A DNA stretch of 32,164 nt, from positions 1 to 32,164 of the forward strand of contig JABDJW010000252.1 of assembly GCA_013002375.1 (NCBI GenBank), written 5' to 3'. The notes beneath the pieces were generated by a model. It was given only the letters and a program-made list of their open reading frames with translations. It did no database searches and was not told the origin of the DNA. This stretch comes from Acidimicrobiales bacterium. GTDB taxonomy: Bacteria > Actinomycetota > Acidimicrobiia > Acidimicrobiales > SHLQ01. A program made the translations under genes and the position numbers. Shown piece after piece: positions 16,385 to 24,099 of this stretch; the first letter of the stretch is position 1, and every line of letters begins with the position of its first letter.

Positions 16385-16903
16385 ATGAAGGGTAAGTGGG
16401 CCCGGGGTATCGAGCCTCGGAACTTCACATGGATCATCAAGGATCGACTGGCCGTCTGCGAGCGGCCGGGCGGCTACGGCGCGAACCATCGCAAGGTCCG
16501 GCGCCAGGAGGAGATCATCTGGATCCGTGAAAACGCCTTCGACATCGTCTTCTCGTTGATCCAGTCGCCCCACAACCTCCACAACTACGACGCCCTCGGC
16601 GTGGCCTATACCCATCAACCGTTCAACGGTCCCGAAGACGGCGTCGAACGACTCGATCAGCTCTACAAGAACCTTCGCACGCTGCTCGACAACGGAGCCA
16701 AGGTCCTCGTCCATCGCGAAGAGCTGGCCGATCACGTCTCGGGAATGCTGGCCGGGTACCTGTTGTGGGCCGGCTTCATCGAGACCGGCCCCGACGTCAT
16801 CGTCGCGATCGAGCAATTGGTCTCGCGACCGCTCGGTCCCGTCGGCCGCGAGATCGTGTCGCTCGCCATCCGGGCGCGCGACGGGGCCGAGGCCTCTTCG
16901 TGA
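16385..16903 (+). CDS. Dual-specificity-phosphatase-like protein lacking catalytic cysteine
   Basis: The 172-residue protein sits between folP and folB, a place where the mycobacterial cluster has no gene. Residues 12-75 contain FTWIIKDRLAVCERPGGYG and QEEIIWIRENAFDIVFSL. The region around 70-130 resembles the active-site half of dual-specificity tyrosine phosphatases: VLVH at 107-110, a loop, then SGMLAGYLLWAG. In an active enzyme the loop reads H-C-x5-R. Here it is H110-R111-x5-H117, so the nucleophile and the arginine are both missing. It would therefore be catalytically dead and may bind a phosphorylated ligand or protein. The fold assignment is inference from the pattern. A GAGAGGA ribosome site precedes ATG 16385, and the stop overlaps the folB start (GTGA). 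Confidence 0.7.
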   Translation: MKGKWARGIEPRNFTWIIKDRLAVCERPGGYGANHRKVRRQEEIIWIRENAFDIVFSLIQSPHNLHNYDALGVAYTHQPFNGPEDGVERLDQLYKNLRTLLDNGAKVLVHREELADHVSGMLAGYLLWAGFIETGPDVIVAIEQLVSRPLGPVGREIVSLAIRARDGAEASS

Positions 16904-17262
16904 CCGACGTCCTCGAATTGCGCGGGCTGCGGGTCATGGCGCTGTGTGGGGCGTTACCCGAAGAGCGCGAGCGGGCCCAACCCTTCGAACTCGACATCGA
17001 CGTGCACACCGACCTTTCGGTGGCCGGCAAATCGGACAACCTCGACGACACGCTCGACTACGGCAGCCTCACCGAGGCGATCTCGATCGTCCTCCATGGC
17101 GAGCAATACACCTTGCTCGAACGCATGGCCGAGCGGGTGACCGAGATCGTCCTCGACGCTCCGACGGTCGAGAAGGTCGTCGTGTCGGTCCACAAGCTCC
17201 GGCCGCCGGTGTCCGAGCACCTGGCGACCGCGGGTGTCCGGATCGAGCGCACCCGCTCCTAG
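16900..17262 (+). CDS. folB: Dihydroneopterin aldolase
   Basis: This 120-residue enzyme cleaves 7,8-dihydroneopterin to 6-hydroxymethyl-dihydropterin and glycolaldehyde. Family features include LRGLRVMALCGALPEERERAQPF at the N-terminus, with the conserved glutamate in the PEER segment. LDYGSLTEAI occurs in the middle, and VVVSVHKLRPPV contains the catalytic lysine. GTG 16900 overlaps the stop of the upstream gene by 4 bases, so translation is coupled. The usual HG of FolB (G-x-H-G) is replaced by ALCG, a minor variation. Confidence 0.92.
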   Translation: MTDVLELRGLRVMALCGALPEERERAQPFELDIDVHTDLSVAGKSDNLDDTLDYGSLTEAISIVLHGEQYTLLERMAERVTEIVLDAPTVEKVVVSVHKLRPPVSEHLATAGVRIERTRS

Positions 17263-17274
17263 GGCGAGCACGCC

Positions 17275-18459
17275 ATGGTCACGACCCGCGCCCTGCTCGG
17301 CCTCGGTTCGAACCTGGGTGACCGTTGGAAGCTGTTACGCGACGCGGTTGGATCGATTCCCGATGTCGTCGCGGTGTCATCGGTGTACGAGAGCGACCCG
17401 GTCGGTGGGCCCGAGCAGGGGCAGTTCCTGAATCTGGTCGTACGGCTCGAGACCGAGCGGTCGGCCCGGGAGCTACTCGAGGTGTGTCAGCGTTGCGAAG
17501 AAGCCGCGGAGCGGGTGCGGGTCGAGCGCTGGGGGCCGCGCACGCTCGACGTCGACGTGCTGTGGGTCGATGGCGAGACGGTGGACGAGCCGGATCTGAT
17601 CGTGCCGCATCCCAGGACCTTCGAACGGGCCTTCGTGGTATTGCCGCTTCGCGACGTCGCACCCGATGTCGCGCCCGACGACTGGGAACACCCCAGCGAC
17701 CAACAACTCCGGCGGGTCGGAACGCTCTTCGCCGGCCCCGACGAGGGCCGGTCGGTCGCCATCGTCGGCCCCGGCCGCGCCGGTCAGGCCATGGGCCAGG
17801 CCATCGAGCAGATCGGGTGGGCGTCGGTGCGTTACTTCGGCCGCAATGACGATCTCGACGGCATCCGATCCGACGAGCTCGTGATCATCGCCACGCCCGA
17901 TGCCGCGGTGGCCGACGTGGCCACCGCGATCCCGGAGGTCGAGGATCGTCCGGTTCTGCACGTGGCCGGTTCCCTCGGGGTCGACGTGCTCGCCGGTCAT
18001 CGCCGCGCCGCCGCTCTCCACCCGGTGCTGGCGATGCCCACGCCCGCCATCGGTGCGCACCGGCTGCTCGATGACGCCTGGTTCGCGATCTGCGGCGATC
18101 GAGCGGCCGACGAACTCGCGGTCGCCATGGGGGGACGATCGTTCTGGGTCGAGGACCACGATCGCGCCGCGTACCACGCCGCCGCAGTGGTGGCGTCGAA
18201 CCACGTCACTGCGCTGCTCGGCCAGGTGTGGCGCATCACCGGGTCGATCGTCGTGCCGCGCGAGCCCTTCTTCCGCCTGGCCCGGAGTGCAATCGACAAC
18301 GTCGCGACGCTGGGGCCACAGAAGGCCCTGACCGGCCCGGTGGCACGGGGCGATCACGAGACCATCGAACGCCACCGGGCCGCGCTCGACCCGAGTGAGG
18401 TCGAGCTGTACGACGCGCTCGTGGCCGCCGCGCTTCGGGTCAAGGACAACCGGCCATGA
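17275..18459 (+). CDS. folK: FolK (HPPK) fused to a Rossmann-like DUF2520 domain
   Basis: The 394-residue protein combines two enzymes. Residues 1-150 are hydroxymethyldihydropterin pyrophosphokinase: LGLGSNLGDR (8-17), ESDPVGGPEQGQFLN, RWGPRTLDVDVLW and PHPR...ERAFVVLPL. These transfer pyrophosphate from ATP to the pterin for FolP. From about 160 there is a nucleotide-binding strand VAIVGPGRAGQAMG, then VIIATPDAAV, HVAGSLGVDVL and LHPVLAMPTP, a match to the Rossmann/DUF2520 family. These proteins usually stand alone next to panC in actinobacteria and look like 6-phosphogluconate/ketopantoate-reductase relatives. Fusion of the neighbours folK and DUF2520 into one frame is unusual. panC starts within the stop codon (overlap of 4 bases). 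Confidence 0.9.
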   Translation: MVTTRALLGLGSNLGDRWKLLRDAVGSIPDVVAVSSVYESDPVGGPEQGQFLNLVVRLETERSARELLEVCQRCEEAAERVRVERWGPRTLDVDVLWVDGETVDEPDLIVPHPRTFERAFVVLPLRDVAPDVAPDDWEHPSDQQLRRVGTLFAGPDEGRSVAIVGPGRAGQAMGQAIEQIGWASVRYFGRNDDLDGIRSDELVIIATPDAAVADVATAIPEVEDRPVLHVAGSLGVDVLAGHRRAAALHPVLAMPTPAIGAHRLLDDAWFAICGDRAADELAVAMGGRSFWVEDHDRAAYHAAAVVASNHVTALLGQVWRITGSIVVPREPFFRLARSAIDNVATLGPQKALTGPVARGDHETIERHRAALDPSEVELYDALVAAALRVKDNRP

Positions 18460-19319
18460 CCGCCGAGACCACCATCGTCACCAGTATCGCCGAGCTTCGC
18501 GCCACCCTCGATGCCGAGCGGGCCGCCGGTCGTTCGGTGGGCTTCGTGCCGACGATGGGGTACCTCCACGACGGCCACGGATCCCTCATCGAGGCCGCCG
18601 CGGCGGCCAACGACGTCACCTTCGTCTCGATCTTCGTCAATCCGTTGCAGTTTGCGCCCGGCGAAGACCTCGAGGCGTATCCCCGTGATCTCGAGGCCGA
18701 CGCGGCGTTGTCCGTCGCGGCGGGCGCCGCGCTGATTTTCGCCCCGTCGGTGGAGGAGATGTACCCGGAACCGATTCTGACCAGCGTGCATGTGAACACG
18801 GTGTCCGATCCGCTCGAGGGACGGCACCGGCCCACGCACTTCGACGGCGTGTCGACGGTGGTGAGCAAACTCTTCGCCATCGCCGGACCGTGCCGCGCCT
18901 ATTTCGGCGAGAAGGACTGGCAACAACTGGCGATCGTGCGGCGCATGGCCTCGGATCTCTCGTTCCCGGTGGAGGTCGTGGGTTGTCCGATCGTCCGCGA
19001 GCCCGACGGTCTGGCGATGTCGAGCCGGAACGTCTACCTGACCTCGGAGGAGCGCACCCAGGCCCTCGTGTTGAACCAGGCGCTGCGGCACGGCATCGAG
19101 CTGATCGAAGCCGGCGAGCGTGATCCCGACATCGTCGAGCGGGTGGTCAGCGCCATGATCGAGACGCAGCCGGCGGCCGAGATCGACTATGTCGGTGTGG
19201 TCGATGCAATGACGTTGCTCGAGCCGGCCCCGCTGGCCGGCGAAGTCCGGCTGTTGACGGCAACCCGGTTCGGCAAGGCCCGCTTGCTCGACAACATGGG
19301 CGTGGTGGTACCGGACTGA
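18456..19319 (+). CDS. panC: Pantothenate synthetase
   Basis: This 287-residue enzyme joins pantoate and beta-alanine with ATP to make pantothenate. It has the HxGH-type motif HDGH (residues 38-41) within PTMGYLHDGHGSLI, followed by VSIFVNPLQF, GEKDWQQLAIVRRM and MSSRNVYL, all typical. The start overlaps the preceding fusion gene, so the fol and pan genes form one translational unit. panD (aspartate decarboxylase), which normally follows panC in actinobacteria, is not present here. Confidence 0.95.
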   Translation: MTAETTIVTSIAELRATLDAERAAGRSVGFVPTMGYLHDGHGSLIEAAAAANDVTFVSIFVNPLQFAPGEDLEAYPRDLEADAALSVAAGAALIFAPSVEEMYPEPILTSVHVNTVSDPLEGRHRPTHFDGVSTVVSKLFAIAGPCRAYFGEKDWQQLAIVRRMASDLSFPVEVVGCPIVREPDGLAMSSRNVYLTSEERTQALVLNQALRHGIELIEAGERDPDIVERVVSAMIETQPAAEIDYVGVVDAMTLLEPAPLAGEVRLLTATRFGKARLLDNMGVVVPD

Positions 19320-19362
19320 CCGCTTGGGGGCGTTCCCAGGCGGCAAGCTCCTCGGCTCGCCG

Positions 19363-19368
19363 TACGAT
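19363..19368 (+). promoter_or_regulatory. -10 element (TACGAT), leaderless start of 19375 gene
   Basis: TACGAT is followed by 6 bases and ATG 19375. Confidence 0.45.
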
Positions 19369-19374
19369 CGTGGC

Positions 19375-20196
19375 ATGAACATGCCAGCAGCCAATTGGTA
19401 TCCCGACCCCTCCGGGAAGCACGAGCACCGGTACTGGGACGGTGCCGGGTGGACCGAGCACGTCAGCGACCACGGTCGGCAGTCGATCGATCCGATCGGC
19501 TCGGCCAAACCGGTGCCGACCACCAACGACGATTCCGATCGGATTCGGCGCCAGGTGCAAGAGCGAGCTCGGGTGGACGTTGCGGAGGCCGGCGGGGGCA
19601 CGCTGTTCACCGAGCCGGTTCTGGTGGTCAATCAAAAGGCCAAGCTGATCGAAATTCACAACGAGTACGCGGTGTTCGATCAGCACGGCAGCCAGGTCGC
19701 CGCCGTTCGGCAGGTGGGGCAGAGCGCGGCCAAGAAGGTGCTGCGGGTGCTCACCAGCCTCGATCAGTTCATGACGCACAGCCTGCAGATCGTCGACATG
19801 GGCGGGAACGTGCTGCTGACGGTCACCCGGCCGGCCAAGTTCTTCAAGTCGACGGTCGAGGTCGGCGGGCCGCACGGTGAGACGATCGGTCGAGTGGTGC
19901 AACAGAACATGTTCGGCAAGATCCGATTCGCCTTTGAGGTCGACGGCGAAACGATCGGCTCGATGCATGCGGAGAACTGGCGGGCTTGGAACTTCAGCCT
20001 GCAGGACCGCTCGGGCACCGAGGTTGCTCGCATCACCAAGACGTGGGAGGGGTTGGCCAAGACGTTGTTCACGACCGCCGACAACTACGTGCTGCAGATC
20101 GACCAGCCCGTCGCAGGCCCGCTCCGAACGTTGGTGGTGGCGTCAGCCTTGGTGGTCGATACCGCGTTGAAGCAGGACCAGCGGGGATTCGGCTAG
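19375..20196 (+). CDS. DUF2510 domain protein with scramblase-like (LURP-one-related) domain
   Basis: The 273-residue protein starts with a DUF2510 motif (residues 8-30, WYPDPSGKHEHRYWDGAGWT). This is a short domain common in actinobacterial envelope-associated proteins. After a polar linker, residues 80-270 form a beta-rich domain with repeated phrases: LVVNQKAKLIEIHNEYAVFD, GNVLLTVTRPAKFFKSTVEV, IRFAFEVDGETIG and VARITKTWEGLAKTLFTTAD. These resemble phospholipid scramblase/LURP-one-related barrels. A hydrophobic strand, TLVVASALVVDTAL, near the end could dock to a membrane. Activity unknown. ATG 19375 is leaderless; the next in-frame ATG, two codons on, is possible. It occupies the panD position. 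Confidence 0.78.
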   Translation: MNMPAANWYPDPSGKHEHRYWDGAGWTEHVSDHGRQSIDPIGSAKPVPTTNDDSDRIRRQVQERARVDVAEAGGGTLFTEPVLVVNQKAKLIEIHNEYAVFDQHGSQVAAVRQVGQSAAKKVLRVLTSLDQFMTHSLQIVDMGGNVLLTVTRPAKFFKSTVEVGGPHGETIGRVVQQNMFGKIRFAFEVDGETIGSMHAENWRAWNFSLQDRSGTEVARITKTWEGLAKTLFTTADNYVLQIDQPVAGPLRTLVVASALVVDTALKQDQRGFG

Positions 20197-20223
20197 GCGT
20201 TGTTCCCTGGGTTGGGACTGGCG

Positions 20224-20874
20224 CTAGGGCTTGATGAGGGCGGCCCGCATCACGACCGGATCCTCGCCCTGGAATTCGGCCAGGCCGTTGCCCTCGTGGA
20301 AGAAACGGAGCAGATAGCCGCGATCGATCTCTTGGTGGATGAACGCCTGGGCGTCGATGTGCCGGCGGAAGTGGTCGGTGACGAACGCATGTCGGCCGAC
20401 CTCCTGGCCCTTGCCGTACAAGGGATCGAGGATGGTGCGAGCCTCGATCAGGAACTGACCCCCCGAGGGCAGCATGTTCCAGACCGATTGGACCAGCCGC
20501 TCTTCGGCTTCGTCGTCGATCGAGTGCAACGTGAATCGTGAGTAGACGGTGTCGATCCCAGGGAAGTCGGCCGGGTCCAGCCGGGTGAAGTCGCCAACCT
20601 CGAATCGGACGCGCTCGGGGTTGCGGGCCCCCTCGACGCGCTCGCGGCACAACTCGATGGCCTGGCTCGACTGATCGACACCGACGAGTTGGTGCCCGTG
20701 CTCGAAGAAGAACGCGGCATCGCGGCCATTGCCCGGCCCGAGCTCGAGGATGGACGAGGCATCGTGCAGGAGGTGCTCGCGGGCGAACACCGCGAATGGG
20801 CTCGGATACGAGACGGCGGCTCGATGCTCGTAGAACTCGTTCCAGAAACCGGTGTCAGCCATGGCGGGTCGCAT
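20224..20874 (-). CDS. Class I SAM-dependent methyltransferase
   Basis: The 216-residue protein has motif I as ILELGPGNGRDA (about residues 42-53), followed by LVGVDQSSQAIELC, a motif II acidic region (FEVGDFTRLD) and a late LPSGGQFLIEAR strand. The sequence resembles TehB-like or generic class I small-molecule methyltransferases. The fold binds S-adenosylmethionine; the acceptor cannot be predicted. The gene converges with the scramblase-like gene (27-base gap) and diverges from nadC. ATG 20874 or the ATG at 20862 could start translation; neither has a convincing ribosome-binding site. A TAGCAT lies at 20893-20898 on the minus strand. Confidence 0.85.
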   Translation of the reverse strand: MRPAMADTGFWNEFYEHRAAVSYPSPFAVFAREHLLHDASSILELGPGNGRDAAFFFEHGHQLVGVDQSSQAIELCRERVEGARNPERVRFEVGDFTRLDPADFPGIDTVYSRFTLHSIDDEAEERLVQSVWNMLPSGGQFLIEARTILDPLYGKGQEVGRHAFVTDHFRRHIDAQAFIHQEIDRGYLLRFFHEGNGLAEFQGEDPVVMRAALIKP

Positions 20875-20931
20875 TCTGTCGATGTCCGAACCATGCTACC
20901 GGTCACCGACCCCGCGTCCTGTCATCGTCAG

Positions 20932-20987
20932 TACCCTCGGGTCGCGCCGGTCGCAATACCCTCGGGCCGCGCCGGTCGCAATACACT
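20932..20987 (+). repeat. 25-bp tandem repeat carrying three -10-like hexamers before nadC
   Basis: Two copies of a 25-base unit (20932-20956 and 20957-20981, one mismatch) each begin with TACCCT. A third partial unit begins with TACACT at 20982-20987. The spacing is exactly 25 bases. TACACT is followed by 7 bases and then the nadC GTG at 20995, making it the best promoter -10. The duplication places two additional -10-like hexamers upstream. Confidence 0.7.
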
Positions 20988-20994
20988 GCCCCTC

Positions 20995-21864
20995 GTGAGT
21001 CGATTGTTGCATCCACCCCGACTCGACGTGCGGGCAGCCGTCGAACGGGCCTTGGCGGAAGACCTCTATCCGTTCGGTGATCTCTCGGCCACGTTGTTGC
21101 CCGAGGGCGCCGCAGCCATCGCCAAGTTCCGGGTGCGGGAGGCCGGCGTGTTGGCCGGCACCGCCTGTGCTGACGAGACGTTTGCCCAGGTCGACCCGGC
21201 GTTGCCCATCACCTGGCTCTCCCAAGAGGGTGATCGAGTCCAGCCCGACCAGGTCATCGCGACCGTCGAAGGCTCGCTCGAATCGATACTGATCGCCGAG
21301 CGCACCGCGCTCAACTTCATGGGCCACCTGTCGGGCATCGCCAGCCGGGTGGCGCAATTCGTCGACGCCGCCGCCGGCGGGTGCCGGGTCTGGGACACCC
21401 GCAAGACCACTCCAGGGCTTCGATCGCTGGAAAAGGCAGCGGTACGAGCGGGCGGTGCATGGAATCATCGCGGCAACCTGTCCGACTGGATCATGTTGAA
21501 GGACAACCACTTGATGGGCGTGTCGATCACCGACGGCGTGGCCATGGCGCGCGATCGCTGGCCGGGCCGCACCGTGCACATCGAGTGCGACCGCGAGGCG
21601 CAGGTTCGTGAGGCCCTGAACGCCAAGGCCGATGCACTCTTGCTCGACAACATGAGCCCGGCCGAAGCCAAAGCCTGTGTCGACCTCGTCGACGAGCACG
21701 AGGCGGCCACCGGCCACCGGCCGCTGGTGGAGGCATCGGGTGGCATCACGCTCGACACCATCGCCGGCTACGCCAAGACCGGTGTCGATCTGGTTTCCAG
21801 CAGCTCGTTCATCATGTCCGCCGCGGTGCTCGACATCGGGCTCGACATCGACCCGGTCACGTAG
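20995..21864 (+). CDS. nadC: Nicotinate-nucleotide diphosphorylase (carboxylating)
   Basis: This 289-residue quinolinate phosphoribosyltransferase forms nicotinate mononucleotide from quinolinate and PRPP in de novo NAD synthesis. Motifs: ALAEDLYPFGDLS (19-31), AERTALNFMGHLSG (101-114), DTRKTTPGLR (134-143), HRGNLSDWIMLKDNH (158-172), and VEASGGIT with the phosphate-binding glycines. The GTG at 20995 is supported by TACACT 7 bases upstream and gives a normal N-terminus. An upstream in-frame start at 20689 would run through the divergent methyltransferase and is rejected. The stop is immediately followed by coaX with no gap, so they form an operon. nadA and nadB are not in the window. Confidence 0.95.
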   Translation: MSRLLHPPRLDVRAAVERALAEDLYPFGDLSATLLPEGAAAIAKFRVREAGVLAGTACADETFAQVDPALPITWLSQEGDRVQPDQVIATVEGSLESILIAERTALNFMGHLSGIASRVAQFVDAAAGGCRVWDTRKTTPGLRSLEKAAVRAGGAWNHRGNLSDWIMLKDNHLMGVSITDGVAMARDRWPGRTVHIECDREAQVREALNAKADALLLDNMSPAEAKACVDLVDEHEAATGHRPLVEASGGITLDTIAGYAKTGVDLVSSSSFIMSAAVLDIGLDIDPVT

Positions 21865-22656
21865 ATGCTGTTCGCGATCGATGTCGGCAACACCAATACC
21901 GTGTTCGGGCTGTACGACGCCAACAGCGATGTCGGCGACGGGGCCGAGCGGGGTCTTGTCGATCATTGGCGGATCGCGACCGATTCGAATCGGATGGCCG
22001 ACGAACACGCCGTCCTGGTCCGCAATTTCCTGACATCGGCCGGCTACGACCTCGAAGGCGAGATCGACGGCATCGCCATCTGCTCGGGTGTACCGCGCGT
22101 CACCGTTGCCCTTCGTGACATGATCGCCCGGACATTTCGGGTCGAACCGATCGTCGTCGGTCCCGGGGTCAAGACCGGCATGCCGATCCAATACGAGAAC
22201 CCGCGCGAGGTTGGGGCCGATCGCATTGCCAACAGCGTGGCCGCGTTCGATCTCTTCGGTGGCCCGACCGTGGTGGTCGACTTCGGCACCGGTAACAACT
22301 TCGACGTCATCAGCGCCGATGGCGAGTTCCTCGGTGGTGCGATCGCTCCCGGTATCGAGATCAGCCTCGATGCCCTGTTCGGCCGAGCGGCGGCCTTGGG
22401 CGCGGTCGAAATGACCGAACCCCGTAGTGTCATCGGCAAGAACACGGTCGAGGCGCTGCAGTCCGGCGCCGTCTACGGCTTTGCGGCGCAGGTCGACGGT
22501 ATGCTCGGTCGCTTCCGGGATGAACTGGGCGAAGTCACCGTCGTCGCGACCGGTGGCCTCGCAGACCTCATCGCGCCGGTGAGCAAATCGATCGAATACG
22601 TTGAGCCGTTCCTGACCCTGCATGGCTTGCGCTTGGTGCACGCCAAGAACACGTAG
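21865..22656 (+). CDS. coaX: Type III pantothenate kinase
   Basis: This 263-residue kinase of the ASKHA fold phosphorylates pantothenate, the first step to coenzyme A. The phosphate-1 motif is DVGNTNT (residues 6-12). The pantothenate and phosphate-2 region reads [20 protein letters not shown]; the more common form has [33 protein letters not shown] and [11 protein letters not shown] follow. It begins at the ATG directly after the nadC stop. It is in the position (after the pan genes and before lysS) where actinobacteria carry it. Confidence 0.94.
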   Translation: MLFAIDVGNTNTVFGLYDANSDVGDGAERGLVDHWRIATDSNRMADEHAVLVRNFLTSAGYDLEGEIDGIAICSGVPRVTVALRDMIARTFRVEPIVVGPGVKTGMPIQYENPREVGADRIANSVAAFDLFGGPTVVVDFGTGNNFDVISADGEFLGGAIAPGIEISLDALFGRAAALGAVEMTEPRSVIGKNTVEALQSGAVYGFAAQVDGMLGRFRDELGEVTVVATGGLADLIAPVSKSIEYVEPFLTLHGLRLVHAKNT

Positions 22657-22688
22657 CCCTGACCCCTCGGCCTAGCGAGTACCTGACT

Positions 22689-24095
22689 GTGACCGACCTG
22701 CCCTATCGATATGAAGTCACCGCCACGGCGGCCGCGCTCAACGAGAGCCACGCCGAGCTGGGCGATGGCGACGAGACCGGCCTTTTCGTCACCGTCGCCG
22801 GCCGGCTCATGCTTCGGCGCGGCCAGGGAAAGCTGGTGTTCGGCGACCTGCAGGATCGCACCGGCCGCATCCAGCTTTTTGCGTCGGCCAAGGTGTGCCC
22901 CGACTTCCACGAATTCGCCGCGCTGAACCTCGGCGACTGGCTCGGCGTGACCGGCGAGATCATCAAGACCAAGCGGGGCGAACTCTCCATCCGGGTCACC
23001 GCGTGGGATGTCCTGGCCCGGTGGGGTGGCACCTTCCCGGACAAGTGGCATGGCCTGACCGACACCGACGCTCGCTACCGGCAGCGATACATCGATCTGT
23101 GGGTCAACGATGGTTCTCGTCAGGCCTTCGTCGACCGAAGCCGCATGGTATCGGCCACTCGTCGCTGGCTCGAGGAGCGTGATTTCCTCGAGGTCGAGAC
23201 GCCGATCCTGCACCCGATTCCCGGTGGCGCCCTGGCTCGCCCGTTCGAGACGCATCACAATGCGCTCGACACCGAGATGTTCCTACGGATCGCGCCGGAG
23301 TTGTATCTGAAGCGCCTCACCGTCGGCGGCTTCGACAAGGTCTACGAGATCGGGCGGGTGTTCCGGAACGAGGGCATGTCGACTCGGCACAATCCGGAGT
23401 TCACCATGCTTGAGCTCTACTGGGCGTACGCCGACTACCACGACGGCATGGAGCTCACCGAGCAGCTGATCGCCCACCTGGCCGAGCAGATCACCGGCTC
23501 GACGACGATCACCTACGACGGCCGGGAGGTCGATCTCAGCACCCCGTGGGAACGACGAACCATGACCGATCTCATCAGCGAGCATGTCCAGCTCGACCTG
23601 TCGATCGAGATGGACCGAGACGAGTTGGCCAAGATCGCCGAGGACGTCGGCGTCCAGGTCAAGGGCTACTACGGCCCCGGCAAGCTGATTCTGGAGATCT
23701 ACGAGAAGACGGTCGAAGCCCACCTGTGGGGTCCGGTGTTCGTGACCGACTACCCCAAGGAGGTCTCGCCGCTGTCGCGTGTGCACCGGGACAAGCCGGG
23801 CTTCACCGAGCGATTCGAGGCCATCGTGGCCGGCCGTGAGCTCTGCAACGGCTTCAGCGAGCTCATCGATCCGGTTGAACAGCTCGCCCGGTTCGAAGCC
23901 CAGGCCGCCGACCGAGATGCCGGCGATGCTGAAGCGATGCCGATCGACCGCGACTACGTCCGGGCCCTCGAGCATGGCCTCCCGCCGACTTTTGGTCTGG
24001 GCATCGGCATCGACCGACTGGTCATGTTGCTGACCGACACCCAGACCATCCGCGACGTCGTGCTGTTTCCCACCCTCCGCCCCGAGCAGGAGTAG
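22689..24095 (+). CDS. lysS: Lysyl-tRNA synthetase, class II
   Basis: This 468-residue class IIb synthetase charges tRNA-Lys with lysine. An OB-fold anticodon-binding domain (about residues 35-120) precedes the catalytic domain. [10 protein letters not shown] and [18 protein letters not shown] make motif 1, [18 protein letters not shown] is motif 2, and [26 protein letters not shown] is motif 3. The N-terminus is shorter than in E. coli LysS (505 residues), which lacks nothing catalytic. GTG 22689 lies 32 bases after coaX. The convergent neighbour ends 4 bases away. The gene replaces the usual lysS-lsr2-clpC order: lsr2 is absent here. Confidence 0.96.
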   Translation: MTDLPYRYEVTATAAALNESHAELGDGDETGLFVTVAGRLMLRRGQGKLVFGDLQDRTGRIQLFASAKVCPDFHEFAALNLGDWLGVTGEIIKTKRGELSIRVTAWDVLARWGGTFPDKWHGLTDTDARYRQRYIDLWVNDGSRQAFVDRSRMVSATRRWLEERDFLEVETPILHPIPGGALARPFETHHNALDTEMFLRIAPELYLKRLTVGGFDKVYEIGRVFRNEGMSTRHNPEFTMLELYWAYADYHDGMELTEQLIAHLAEQITGSTTITYDGREVDLSTPWERRTMTDLISEHVQLDLSIEMDRDELAKIAEDVGVQVKGYYGPGKLILEIYEKTVEAHLWGPVFVTDYPKEVSPLSRVHRDKPGFTERFEAIVAGRELCNGFSELIDPVEQLARFEAQAADRDAGDAEAMPIDRDYVRALEHGLPPTFGLGIGIDRLVMLLTDTQTIRDVVLFPTLRPEQE

Positions 24096-24099
24096 CTCG

